Part shown: piece by piece, positions 16,905 to 25,654 of the stretch
Position numbering within the stretch: position 1 is the stretch's first letter
Layout: every line of letters begins with the position of its first letter
Assembly (NCBI GenBank): GCA_039029135.1
Contig: JBCCGT010000012.1
Location: 62,001-126,000, forward strand
Direction: 5' to 3'
Source: JALZVT01 sp039029135
GTDB taxonomy: Bacteria > Pseudomonadota > Gammaproteobacteria > Pseudomonadales > Azotimanducaceae
DNA length: 64,000 bases
Program-made: the position numbers and the translations under genes
The notes under the pieces: model-generated
The model's input: only the letters and a program-made list of their open reading frames with translations
Told to the model about the DNA's origin: nothing
The model's database searches: none

Positions 16905-19109
16905 ATGTATCGAGCGTGCTGTTGTCTGGTATCGGTTCTACTCTTCGGCTGCGGCGGTGGTGGAGGTGGCAGTGAAGAGTTCGAGCCGTCAGAACCGCCT
17001 ATCGCCAGCGAAGAAGGCGGCAACGACAATCAGAGCAGCGGCGATCAATCGGACGATGACCAGCCGGACAGCGATCCACCCAGTAGCTCCAATTCCCCCG
17101 ACACCGCGAATCTACCCATGGCCGGCCACAACCACTGCGGCATGATTCCGGCGTTGGCTGACGCCGGCTTGATGACCGCCACGGCGATTGGATCGGGTCG
17201 CTGGATAGACCCAGACACCTGGGGTGGCTCTATCCCCGTTGACGGCGATCTTGTTCAGATACCGGCCGGCATAGAGGTTACCGTCGCCAGCACGCTGACC
17301 TCGCGGTTAGAGACTGTGCGCATAGATGGCGCTCTCAGATTCTCCACAGCGGCTGACACCCAGCTACAGGTCGACACGCTGGTGACCACTTGCACCGGAG
17401 CCTTGGAGATCGGCACACCGGACGATCCCGTGCGGCCCGACGTCACCGCCAAGATTGTGTTCATCGACGACGGTCCAGTCGATGATCCCAGGCAGATCGG
17501 TCGCGGCGCTATTCTGATGGGTCAGACACTGATACACGGGACGGCAAAGACGCATCGAACGACGCTCGCGCTTCATGCCCGCCAAGGCGATCAAGAGCTG
17601 AACCTAAAGAGCGCACCCAGCGGTTGGCAGACCGGCGATGCGCTCATCGTCACCGGTACGATCCCTAACGATCCAACTAGCGATGAGATTCGCACGATAG
17701 GCAGCATAAGCGACAACCGAATCACCCTGAACGCCGCCCTCAATCTGGACCACAGCGCGCCCAGGGCCGATCTGGACGTCTACGTTGCAAACGCAACGCG
17801 GAACGTGGAATTCATCTCGGAAAACACGGACACCCGGCATCGCGGTCACATTATGTTGATGAACGCAAACGCGGACATTCAGAACGCTCGGTTTACGGAA
17901 CTGGGTCGGACCGACAAAACGGTTCCGCTGGACGATTTCGACTTCAGGTTCCCTGATGACGGATCCGGCGACGATGCGCCTGCGACCGCGCGCGTCACGG
18001 CCCTCAGCGGCGTCAACATACGCGGACGCTACGCCATCCACTTTCACCAGATCGGCACCGACCCAAGCAGCGCACCCGCGCTGGTGCAGGGTTCCGTCGT
18101 CTTCAACGGTCCGGGCTGGGGATTCGTAAACCATTCTTCGCACGTGAACTTCGTCGACAACGTGGCATACGGCCTGCAAGGCGCGGGTTTTTACACCGAG
18201 GCCGGAGACGAAATTGGATCCATGCAGGGAAACATCGCCATTCGCTCCGTGAACCGCGCGTTCACTACCGACGAGCGCGGCGCTATCGATCCGGACCTGC
18301 GAGCGAATCGCATGGACTACGGCAACGACGGCGACGGGTACTGGCTCACCGGCAATCGCGTCAGCATGATCGACAACGTAGCCTCCGGTGCGTCCGCACA
18401 CGGGATCATCTACTGGACGGATGGCGTGATGGAGGTTAGCGGTGACGATACGGCCACACGCGTGAGCGTTGCGGTCAGTAGCCTGCCGAACGGCAACCTC
18501 ATACCCAATCGTCAGTCGGTGCCAGTCTGGTGGGCACCCCTGGCCGAGAGCAGCGGCAACGTATCCTACGGCAGCACGATTGGCTTTCGCGCCCGCTATA
18601 TCCACGCCGACAACTATTTGGGCAGAGAAGGCGCGAGCGATTTTCACCGCACGCCGCCGCAGGCCTACGTCGAAACCCTGACGCCAACCTTCAACGATCT
18701 GATCGTATGGGGTAACCGGGACGGCGTGCTATTGAACTACGACGAGCGCGTTAGCCTTGTCGGTGCCCGGATCGTAGGCTTCGGTAAAGACCAGAGCGTA
18801 TTCAGGGAAAACGACGGTACCGCCAAAACGGGCGTCGGCTTAGACATCGGCACCGACGCAACGCACGGTCCAGGAACGATCGCAAACGTGACCATCGAAG
18901 GGTTCGGAGCCGGGTTCGTAACGCCGGTCAACGGTCGCTGGACGGTTCGCGACGCTAGCATCCAAGAAAACGACATGGATCTTTTCGTCCCCGAACCCGA
19001 ATCAGGCGACACCCAGGTGCGCTTCGAAAACGTTGCCTATACCACCCTGCGCCTCCAGGAAGAACCGGACGCCACCGAGCTCCCGCGGCACATCACAACC
19101 TCGCCCTAG
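16905..19109 (+). CDS. Lipoprotein with G8-like domain and parallel beta-helix
   Basis: 734 residues. The lipobox LLFGC places the acylated Cys at 16, followed by a Gly run and a Ser/Asp/Pro-rich linker to about residue 70. Residues about 98-200 (SGRWIDPDTWGGSIPVDGDLVQIPAG...) match the G8 domain (W..P.TW.....P..GD.V.I..G), known from CEMIP/TMEM2 hyaluronan-degrading proteins and fibrocystin. The rest repeats beta-strand turns with Asn/Gly ladders (HFHQIGTDP, GPGWGFVNHSSHVNFVDNVAYG) typical of a right-handed parallel beta-helix. An outer-membrane or surface polysaccharide-binding or -cleaving role is inferred from fold only. Stand-alone, with an RAYT element just after its stop. Confidence 0.8.
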   Translation: MYRACCCLVSVLLFGCGGGGGGSEEFEPSEPPIASEEGGNDNQSSGDQSDDDQPDSDPPSSSNSPDTANLPMAGHNHCGMIPALADAGLMTATAIGSGRWIDPDTWGGSIPVDGDLVQIPAGIEVTVASTLTSRLETVRIDGALRFSTAADTQLQVDTLVTTCTGALEIGTPDDPVRPDVTAKIVFIDDGPVDDPRQIGRGAILMGQTLIHGTAKTHRTTLALHARQGDQELNLKSAPSGWQTGDALIVTGTIPNDPTSDEIRTIGSISDNRITLNAALNLDHSAPRADLDVYVANATRNVEFISENTDTRHRGHIMLMNANADIQNARFTELGRTDKTVPLDDFDFRFPDDGSGDDAPATARVTALSGVNIRGRYAIHFHQIGTDPSSAPALVQGSVVFNGPGWGFVNHSSHVNFVDNVAYGLQGAGFYTEAGDEIGSMQGNIAIRSVNRAFTTDERGAIDPDLRANRMDYGNDGDGYWLTGNRVSMIDNVASGASAHGIIYWTDGVMEVSGDDTATRVSVAVSSLPNGNLIPNRQSVPVWWAPLAESSGNVSYGSTIGFRARYIHADNYLGREGASDFHRTPPQAYVETLTPTFNDLIVWGNRDGVLLNYDERVSLVGARIVGFGKDQSVFRENDGTAKTGVGLDIGTDATHGPGTIANVTIEGFGAGFVTPVNGRWTVRDASIQENDMDLFVPEPESGDTQVRFENVAYTTLRLQEEPDATELPRHITTSP

Positions 19110-19115
19110 CAATAC

Positions 19116-19160
19116 CGGGGTCAGAGTCGGGGGTCAGAGTCAGGGTCAGAGTCAGAGTAA
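19116..19160 (+). repeat. Left tandem array of RAYT motif
   Basis: GGGGTCAGAGTCG, then a tandem of GGGTCAGAGTCA-like units ending in CAGAGTAA. It lies inside the 3' end of the transposase gene on the opposite strand and encodes that protein's Ser-Asp-Pro tail. It begins 7 bp after the stop codon of the G8 lipoprotein gene and pairs with the inverted array at 19929-19975. Confidence 0.75.
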
Positions 19161-19816
19161 ACCCAGTAGCTCTGGCCTCGTTGATTCGCAATCTGCTCAC
19201 AAAACGCCTCGGAACCAAGGGCCAAACCGGCTTTCACGCAGCGTCGAATGCGATCTTCGAGGCCGGTATCGGGCGCTTGCTCGAATAGCCTTCGATATTG
19301 ACGCTGGCGAGCGGCAGGCTTCTCGCTGAGCGCGACATACGTTGGATGCGGCGTCCACATCGCCATTCGAAGACCAAACGCATGGGCCTTATAGCTGCTC
19401 CAATGAAAATCACCGGGGTCGTCAACCATACCCGCACGAACCGGATTAAGCTCGACATAGCGTAAGCAGTTCAGCAGGTAGACGTCATCCTGAACGACGC
19501 AAGAACGGAAGCGCCCCTCATACAGGGTACCTGTGCGTTCGTGTGTGTCATTGAAGTAGCGAACGTACTGACGGCCGACGTACTGCATCAGCCTGGAAAG
19601 GGAATCGGCGTGCTCGGGCGTCCCCACGAGATGCACGTGATTATCCATGAAAACCCATCCGTGCAGCGCCACTTCGTACTGATCGGCCCCCTCTGCCAGC
19701 CAGCGCGCATACGCCGCGAAATCAGCGTCGCTGACGAAACACAGCTGACGATTGTTTCCCCGTTGGATGAGATGATGAGGCAGGCCGGGGATACAGGTTC
19801 GAGGCTGACGAGCCAT
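19121..19816 (-). CDS. REP-associated tyrosine transposase (RAYT, Y1/HUH family)
   Basis: 231 residues. The HUH metal motif is HVH at residues 60-62 in MDNHVHLV, and the candidate catalytic tyrosine is in GRQYVRYFN (Y84 or Y87). MARQPRTCIPGLPHHLIQRGNNRQ at the N-terminus and CLRYVELNPVRAGM are classic RAYT sequences. RAYTs are single-copy, domesticated relatives of IS200/IS605 transposases associated with REP repeats. The C-terminus, YSDSDPDSDPRL, is translated from the flanking tandem repeat itself. The ATG at 19816 is chosen; a GTG three codons earlier is possible. The reading frame is intact. Confidence 0.93.
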   Translation of the reverse strand: MARQPRTCIPGLPHHLIQRGNNRQLCFVSDADFAAYARWLAEGADQYEVALHGWVFMDNHVHLVGTPEHADSLSRLMQYVGRQYVRYFNDTHERTGTLYEGRFRSCVVQDDVYLLNCLRYVELNPVRAGMVDDPGDFHWSSYKAHAFGLRMAMWTPHPTYVALSEKPAARQRQYRRLFEQAPDTGLEDRIRRCVKAGLALGSEAFCEQIANQRGQSYWVYSDSDPDSDPRL

Positions 19817-19928
19817 GACAGTCACAGCGTTGCGAGGGGAACAAACAATCTAACGGGCGGGGCTGTACAGTTGCACACGCAAGCCACTCGGCCCTTTGAC
19901 AGAGATCAACAACAGGGTGCGCGCGCCT

Positions 19929-19975
19929 ACTCTGACCCTCGACTCTGACCCTGACTCTGACCCCTACTCTGACCC
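19929..19975 (-). repeat. Right tandem array of RAYT motif (inverted)
   Basis: ACTCTGACCCTCG, then ACTCTGACCCTG and ACTCTGACCCCT, ending ACTCTGACCCC: tandem copies of the motif in the orientation opposite to 19116-19160. The last copy supplies the C-terminal Gly-Ser-Glu and the TAG stop of the neighbouring minus-strand flavoprotein gene. The two arrays bound an approximately 860-bp unit with the transposase inside. Confidence 0.75.
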
Positions 19976-21151
19976 CATCCTTGGTGCGATGCCGGCGAGC
20001 ATCGCCTCCTCGGGTTCGAGGCCGAGCAACAGCTTCCCTGCGTCCTCGAGATGATGCGGCGCCACGGTCAAATGCTGGCGCACAACAGCCGCATCGCGGG
20101 CGATTCGCTCCAGCGGTTCGCCGACTTGGTTGGCGCTGGTGCCAGCGACTAGCGCAAGGTCGTCGACCAGCTCGGCAATGGTAAGCACTGCGTTGCAGCA
20201 GACCGCCTGGAAGCGCGCGAGCGCCTCCGCAGACGGCGATACCCCGCCGTCGACCTGTTCCCACAGAGCGGCGATGACTTCCCGCGCCCCAGCACGGGCG
20301 CCGATCCATCGCGCTTCCGCTGTCGCCAGCGTGCGCTGGGCGAGCGGGCGATCGCGCAGACCCTTACGCGTAAAACGAGGTCGCTTCCACAGCGCGAGAT
20401 CGACGAATGCATCGATCGCGGCGCGCCCGATGCCGATTGCCACCCCGACCTTGTTATAGGCCAATCGCGGTCCGCGCGGGAATCGCAGGTTAGTGGAGTC
20501 TCCAATCGTGGCGGCAATGCTCGAAGCAATCCTGTGATCGGGTATCCAGACGCCGTCGACGCTCACGTCGTGGGAACCAGAACCACGCATGCCCGTCGTG
20601 TTCCAGGTGTCGTGGACTTTGTAGTCAGGCGCTTCTATCAACGCGTAGACGTTGCCTGGCAGCTTCTCACCGTCCTCGTGCCGCCGCACAGTTGCGCCAA
20701 AAAGAGTGGCGTTGTGGATGCCGGAAACGAACTGCCAGCGTCCGCGAACTCGCCAGCCGTCACCCTCGCGCTCGGCAGCGCCAACTGCGGCCGTGGAGCT
20801 GGCGAGCACGCGCAAGGGATCAGCAATCAGATCGAGGCAGCCAGACATCGCCGGCGCCAGCAGGCCGAAGTTCTCCATGCCGATCATCAGGTTCCAGCCA
20901 GCACTGCCATCGAATCGCGACACGATTTCCAGCACGTCAAACTGGGTGAGGGCATCGGCGTCAGCCCCATGCGCGGCCGCAGGCGCCGCCAGGCGATAGA
21001 GACCGCTGGCCGCAAAAGCCTGCGCCACCTCAGGGTGTGGGCGCCGATCATTGTCAGCATCATCGGCCCATGCGCGAACGACCGATTCGAGCGCGTCGGC
21101 GCGCGCGCGAAAGTCGTCGCTTGCATCCATGCTTGGATCAGCCATCGGCAT
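19964..21151 (-). CDS. Acyl-CoA dehydrogenase-fold flavin monooxygenase-like protein (group D)
   Basis: 395 residues with the acyl-CoA dehydrogenase fold but with features of HsaA/HpaB-type two-component monooxygenases: an N-terminal helical domain (HPEVAQAFAASGLYRLAAPAAAHG), FDGSAGWNLMIG, WRVRGRWQFVSGIHNATLF, DTWNTTGMRGSGSHDVSVDGVWIPDH, and a C-terminal RDAAVVRQHLTVAPHHLEDAGKLLLG. No catalytic glutamate of true dehydrogenases is evident. Such enzymes hydroxylate aromatic or steroid intermediates with reduced flavin from a separate reductase, which is not seen nearby. The final GSE and stop are donated by the RAYT repeat, so the native C-terminus may have been altered. Confidence 0.8.
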   Translation of the reverse strand: MPMADPSMDASDDFRARADALESVVRAWADDADNDRRPHPEVAQAFAASGLYRLAAPAAAHGADADALTQFDVLEIVSRFDGSAGWNLMIGMENFGLLAPAMSGCLDLIADPLRVLASSTAAVGAAEREGDGWRVRGRWQFVSGIHNATLFGATVRRHEDGEKLPGNVYALIEAPDYKVHDTWNTTGMRGSGSHDVSVDGVWIPDHRIASSIAATIGDSTNLRFPRGPRLAYNKVGVAIGIGRAAIDAFVDLALWKRPRFTRKGLRDRPLAQRTLATAEARWIGARAGAREVIAALWEQVDGGVSPSAEALARFQAVCCNAVLTIAELVDDLALVAGTSANQVGEPLERIARDAAVVRQHLTVAPHHLEDAGKLLLGLEPEEAMLAGIAPRMGSE

Positions 21152-21295
21152 GAAATCTCCCTCCGTGCCGCCTACCTAGCCAGCGACTTCTCTTGTTTGC
21201 AAGCCGCGGAATCTTGACGTGCGTTCAACACCGACCTTTGCGAGTATCGGGACCGGGATCTCTGATAAGGATATCGGCCAGCAAGGAGGCTCTTC

Positions 21296-24235
21296 ATGGC
21301 AGATCATCGTACGAATCGAGTACACGGCGTAGGAATAGCGCTTTCTCTCCTGCTTTGGGGCTGCGCGCAGCTGCCGACTCAGCCGGCTGATCCTTACCTG
21401 ATCCAATTACGTAGCGGTGAGTTTGCCCCTGCGCGCGGCGTTGACACCCAACAGATCGCCACTCTACGCGAACGGATAGCGAACAATTCTCGTCGCGGAA
21501 TGCGTCCACAAACCTACCCCTGGGTACAGTTCGTTGCGCCGCCTAACTCACAACAAAGGCGGCAACTCGCTGCTGACGGCGTCACCACGCTCGAGTGGCT
21601 GGGCGGCACGAGTTGGCGCGCAGCCGTTACGGAGCAGGGGATCGAGCGCCTGCTCGACGAGCAGAATGTTCGCTGGGTAGGTTTGCCCGAATCAAGATTG
21701 AAGGCCGAAGTGGCAGTTCTGTCGGGAGACGTAGCCGCCAATCAGTGGCGGGCGGGCGGACGCATCGCGCTCCAGGTGGTGTTTCAGGCGGACGTTCGAT
21801 TAGCTGAAGCCCGAGCGGTGATAGAGGCACTAGACGGCGATATCGACGCAGACGCAGCGCGCTTCCGAGCGGATCAGACCGCGTCCGTCGTGCTCGCGAC
21901 TGAGCAAGTTCAGCTATTGCTAGATGAAGATCTGGTTGCTTGGGTCGAACGCGCTTCGCCGCCTGTCGAGGCCTTCAACAATCGGAGCGCCGAACGGATT
22001 GGTGTGCGGACGCTAGGGTCCGCCCCATGGGAGCTGCTTGGCAACAATCAGCTAGTGGGTGTTTGGGACGTCGGCGGGATCGAACACCCCGACCTAAGCG
22101 GGCGAGTGGTCGCAGGCGAGACGCTCGAACCGGATTCACACGCGACGGCTATCGCCGGGACCATCGCCGGGAACGGCGACGGGAGCGTCGCGGCGACCGG
22201 CATGGCACCGCTCGCGCGCATTGAGAGCTATGACGCTCCAAACCATCTCGCCGAGCTGCGCCGCGCTGCCTTGCGCACCGACGGACAGTCGGTGCCGCTG
22301 TCGAATCACTCCTACGGTTTTCGTCTCGGCTGGTACCGAGAATGCGGCCGCGCCGACTTCGCGGGTAGTCAGGATCTGTTCGGCGCGTACACCGCCGATA
22401 CCCGCGCCATAGACACGCTGGTACGAGACACGCGAAACGTCGTGTCCTGGGCTGCGGGCAATGATCGCGACGATGCTGGCCCGGCAGACGCACCCGCCTC
22501 ACGACCACCGGACTGTCAACGTCTGGACAGCGCCTACGAAGCGGGTTGTGTTGGCCCTCTTGCAGGGGCGAAAAACGTGGTTGCGGTTGGCGCATGGGAT
22601 ACGACCGGTGCTGCCGGGTTTTCCAGTGCCGGACCAACCCAGGACGGCCGGATAAAGCCTGACGTCATGGCTCCGGGTGTGCGACTGCTTACACCCATCA
22701 ACGAAGGGTTTGAGGATTTTGACTGCGACGGAGAGGACGATTGGACCACTCCGTACCGACGCGTCAGCGGCACCTCGCTAGCGGCGCCGGTGGTTACCGG
22801 CACGGTGGCATTGCTGCGAGAGCAGGCATCGCGAGACAGGAATACCTGGCGAGGCTCAACCTACAAGGGCCTGCTTATCAACACGGCAAGTGCGCGGAGT
22901 CCGACTTATCAAGAGGGCTGGGGACTCATCAACGCAGAGCGTGCGCTCTATCAGCTAGCGCATCCGACCGAAACCTGCGTACAGGAAGTTACGCTGAGCG
23001 ATGAAGGTGAGAGCACAAGGGACATCGAATTCAACGTCGCACGACAGCCCAATCTTGCAGTCACGGTCGCGTGGACGGACCCGCCCGCAGCCGCCGGCGC
23101 TTCCTCGGCCCTGGTCAATGACGTCGACCTCGTTCTCATCGATCCGAGCGGCAACACCTGGCAACCCTGGATTCTGAATCCAGCCAATCCAGCGACTGCC
23201 GCGACGCGCGGCGTGGATCGCACGAACAACGTCGAGAAAGTATCGCTACAGAATCCACTGCCGGGACGATGGACCGCGCGTATCCAGGCGAGCCGATTGA
23301 TATCGCGTTCGCAGACCGTATCGCTGATCGGCACCTGTGGTGACGCTGACAGCGATGGCGACAGCCACTTGATCGGGGAAGACAACTGCCCTGAAGCGTA
23401 CAACCCGCGGCAAGAAGACGCGGACGGGGACGGCCGGGGTGATGTTTGCGATATCGACGCCGATGGTGACGACATCGACAATCCGCTCGACAACTGTCCG
23501 TCGATTGCCAACGCCGATCAGAGTGACATAGATGGAGACGGCATCGGCGATCTATGTGACGCCGACCAAGACGGAGACTGCGTTCCGAATAACAGAGATT
23601 TGTGCGACGCAGTCGCCGACTGCGGCTTTTTTAGCGACGGCGCATCCGCGCGTCATTGCGAGGATCCCTGCCGAGGTTTCCTCGGCCGCACCGAAGAGTT
23701 TGGCGTTGTCACCGGCATCGGTTTTCGGGCCTGCGCCCTCGATCCCATATTTCCTGATGTCTGTTTTACCACCGGCTGTCCATGGCCGGAGTTTCGTACG
23801 GACCTGGGTATCGATCCGCGGCAGGCGCTAGAAGCGGCGATACGTGAGCTACCCGAAGAGCTAACGGGCGCTCGACTGCTACCGAACGGCAATATCATTC
23901 TGCCGCCCACCGCGACCGGATTCCTGAACGGCCAGAGCATAGACATCGGGCGCCGGCTCCGGTCGCTACAGAACAGTCTGCCGCCGCCACAGTTTGCCTT
24001 GCCCGGTGATGCAGGCACGCAAACGATATCCGGGCAGAGTACTGGCGGTTTGCAGTCGCCTGCCGCATTTTTCGGTCGCGTCTGCAGCACCATCATCGGC
24101 GGAGGTTTCTTCACCCCGGATGCGGGGTCGCTCAGACGCTACAGCCAATGCCGGCGCGAGGAGATCGCGAGAACCAGCATGTGTCGAGTAGATAGCGATG
24201 GTGACGGCGTGGGCGATGCCTGTGATTCGGACTGA
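21296..24235 (+). CDS. S8 (subtilisin-like) secreted serine peptidase with thrombospondin type 3 repeats
   Basis: 979 residues with a near-perfect AAGGAGG ribosome-binding site. A lipobox-like LLLWGCAQ (Cys about 23) suggests a lipoprotein. Residues 25-240 form an inhibitory/prodomain-like region. The catalytic triad is Asp258 (VWDVGGIEHPD), His282 (DSHATAIAGT) and Ser494 (GTSLAAPVVTG), with the oxyanion Asn region SWAAGNDRD. A beta-sandwich domain (residues about 560-680) precedes calcium-binding thrombospondin type 3 runs (DADSDGD, DADGDGRGDVCDIDADGDDIDN, DGDGIGDLCD) and a Cys-rich C-terminus ending in another DSDGDGVGDACD. Extracellular or surface proteolysis is expected; the substrate is unknown. 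Confidence 0.88.
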   Translation: MADHRTNRVHGVGIALSLLLWGCAQLPTQPADPYLIQLRSGEFAPARGVDTQQIATLRERIANNSRRGMRPQTYPWVQFVAPPNSQQRRQLAADGVTTLEWLGGTSWRAAVTEQGIERLLDEQNVRWVGLPESRLKAEVAVLSGDVAANQWRAGGRIALQVVFQADVRLAEARAVIEALDGDIDADAARFRADQTASVVLATEQVQLLLDEDLVAWVERASPPVEAFNNRSAERIGVRTLGSAPWELLGNNQLVGVWDVGGIEHPDLSGRVVAGETLEPDSHATAIAGTIAGNGDGSVAATGMAPLARIESYDAPNHLAELRRAALRTDGQSVPLSNHSYGFRLGWYRECGRADFAGSQDLFGAYTADTRAIDTLVRDTRNVVSWAAGNDRDDAGPADAPASRPPDCQRLDSAYEAGCVGPLAGAKNVVAVGAWDTTGAAGFSSAGPTQDGRIKPDVMAPGVRLLTPINEGFEDFDCDGEDDWTTPYRRVSGTSLAAPVVTGTVALLREQASRDRNTWRGSTYKGLLINTASARSPTYQEGWGLINAERALYQLAHPTETCVQEVTLSDEGESTRDIEFNVARQPNLAVTVAWTDPPAAAGASSALVNDVDLVLIDPSGNTWQPWILNPANPATAATRGVDRTNNVEKVSLQNPLPGRWTARIQASRLISRSQTVSLIGTCGDADSDGDSHLIGEDNCPEAYNPRQEDADGDGRGDVCDIDADGDDIDNPLDNCPSIANADQSDIDGDGIGDLCDADQDGDCVPNNRDLCDAVADCGFFSDGASARHCEDPCRGFLGRTEEFGVVTGIGFRACALDPIFPDVCFTTGCPWPEFRTDLGIDPRQALEAAIRELPEELTGARLLPNGNIILPPTATGFLNGQSIDIGRRLRSLQNSLPPPQFALPGDAGTQTISGQSTGGLQSPAAFFGRVCSTIIGGGFFTPDAGSLRRYSQCRREEIARTSMCRVDSDGDGVGDACDSD

Positions 24236-24266
24236 CGAGGTTCCCGCGCAATTGGCAGCGTGGACG

Positions 24267-25442
24267 CTAAAACGTTAACCCACGCTCCAGCGCGCCAATC
24301 GACGTCTCTGGTGAGCCCTCGCGCTGCGCACCGAAGAGAATGAGCAGCGCCCTGTCGGTGTCCGGCAGCAGCGTCGCGTCGCCGATCACCGCAGTCGGCG
24401 ACATCAGCGTCCCGGGTAACCAGGTTGGCGCTTCTGCACCGAAGAAAGTGCCGTCCAATGGAAAAAGCCCGCTGCCACCGAGTGGTAGTGCCGGCTGCGT
24501 GTAGGGCCCGGTAAATGCGCTGGCGCGGACAGCACCAATGCCATAACCGTTGGCGTACACCAGATGCCAGTTGGCCTCTTCGCTATCGTAGTGCAGGTCA
24601 GCCTGCTGAATGTCGACTGCCCAGGACGCCAGTGGCGTGAGCAAGGGGTCCGCGAGATAGTCCCATGCCACCCCATCCGCGGATGTCGCTCCGATGATCT
24701 GCGGGCGATCGGCATCGATGGTTCGATTCCATCCCGAAAAGGTGAGATGGAACATGCCGTCGACGATCTCGATACTCGGCGCACGCAGCGAATCGCGCCA
24801 GGGCGATTCTGAATCTGCCGAAAGACCGATCAGGGGCCCGTCGAGACTAGAAGAGTGGCGCACGAAGCTGCGGCCGTTGTCCGCGGAAATCGCCAGACCG
24901 ATCTGTCGTGATGCGGGCAGCGTCGGGGTTTCATCGGCCGGGTCGTAACCGGTGTACAGCATCCACAATTCATCGCCGACCGCGATGACGTCGGCGTCCC
25001 CTACTCGCTTATCCCATCCGTCCTGGTTACCGGTAAACACGACCCCATCTGCCCCGACCGTATCCGCCGGCGTGCGCCAACTCAGTACGCCGATAGAGCC
25101 AACCGTTCGCAGGACAATCGCACCTTCTGGATTGGTGTAATACAGCTGCAACCGGCCACTACGCCCATACGTCAGCGACGGCTCGGAGCCGGCCTCGATC
25201 ACCGGATTCAGAACGGTGGCAAACAGGGCGACGCTGTTGACCGGCAATCCGCCGGTCGGTCCCGATCCTGCATCTGGGTTGGGAGTGTTAGGTGTGTCAG
25301 GCGGTTCTGGTGCCTGTGCAGTTGACGATCCGCCGCCGCAGCCGCCTAGCGCGAGAACCAGGAGCAACGCCGCCCCGACCGCCCGCAAGCGACCCATGTA
25401 TCGCAGCGATTGCCGTTCTCCCCGAGTCCCTTCACCATCCAT
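24267..25442 (-). CDS. GH43-like five-bladed beta-propeller lipoprotein
   Basis: 391 residues from an ATG with a GGGAGG ribosome-binding site 8 nt upstream. The signal has an unusually long charged n-region before LLLVLALGGC (acylated Cys), followed by a Pro/Thr/Asn linker. The mature part repeats ...GDELWMLYTGYD..., GLAISADNGRSFVRH, SLRAPSIEIVDGMFHLTFSGWN and GATSADGVAWDYL, the pattern of the GH32/43/68 five-bladed propeller. I cannot place the three catalytic acids with certainty, so an inactive sugar-binding propeller is possible. It converges on the protease gene (31 bp gap). Confidence 0.68.
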   Translation of the reverse strand: MDGEGTRGERQSLRYMGRLRAVGAALLLVLALGGCGGGSSTAQAPEPPDTPNTPNPDAGSGPTGGLPVNSVALFATVLNPVIEAGSEPSLTYGRSGRLQLYYTNPEGAIVLRTVGSIGVLSWRTPADTVGADGVVFTGNQDGWDKRVGDADVIAVGDELWMLYTGYDPADETPTLPASRQIGLAISADNGRSFVRHSSSLDGPLIGLSADSESPWRDSLRAPSIEIVDGMFHLTFSGWNRTIDADRPQIIGATSADGVAWDYLADPLLTPLASWAVDIQQADLHYDSEEANWHLVYANGYGIGAVRASAFTGPYTQPALPLGGSGLFPLDGTFFGAEAPTWLPGTLMSPTAVIGDATLLPDTDRALLILFGAQREGSPETSIGALERGLTF

Positions 25443-25579
25443 GAGCGCGCCTCCCGTGCTGGTCCATATTGCACATCTCAGCACGCCCGCGCGAATCATG
25501 GACTTCACGCCCAAGCCCCGAGGCAGCGGAAAAAGCGGTCGGTTGCGCTGATCGATTCGCTGGCCTACTGTCGCGATAC

Positions 25580-25598
25580 ATCCGTTCATTGAATGGAT
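25580..25598. promoter_or_regulatory. 19-bp near-perfect palindrome, candidate operator
   Basis: ATCCGTTCATTGAATGGAT is a 19-bp palindrome around a central T with one mismatched pair. It lies between the divergent starts of the propeller lipoprotein (25442) and the SRPBCC gene (25655), 56 bp from the latter. A TetR- or other dimer-binding site is plausible; no regulator gene is adjacent apart from metR at 26.1 kb. Confidence 0.42.
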
Positions 25599-25654
25599 GG
25601 GGCAAGCAACCAGCAGCAACGCTGTTCAGCTCAAGTGACCTACACGGGGACAAC

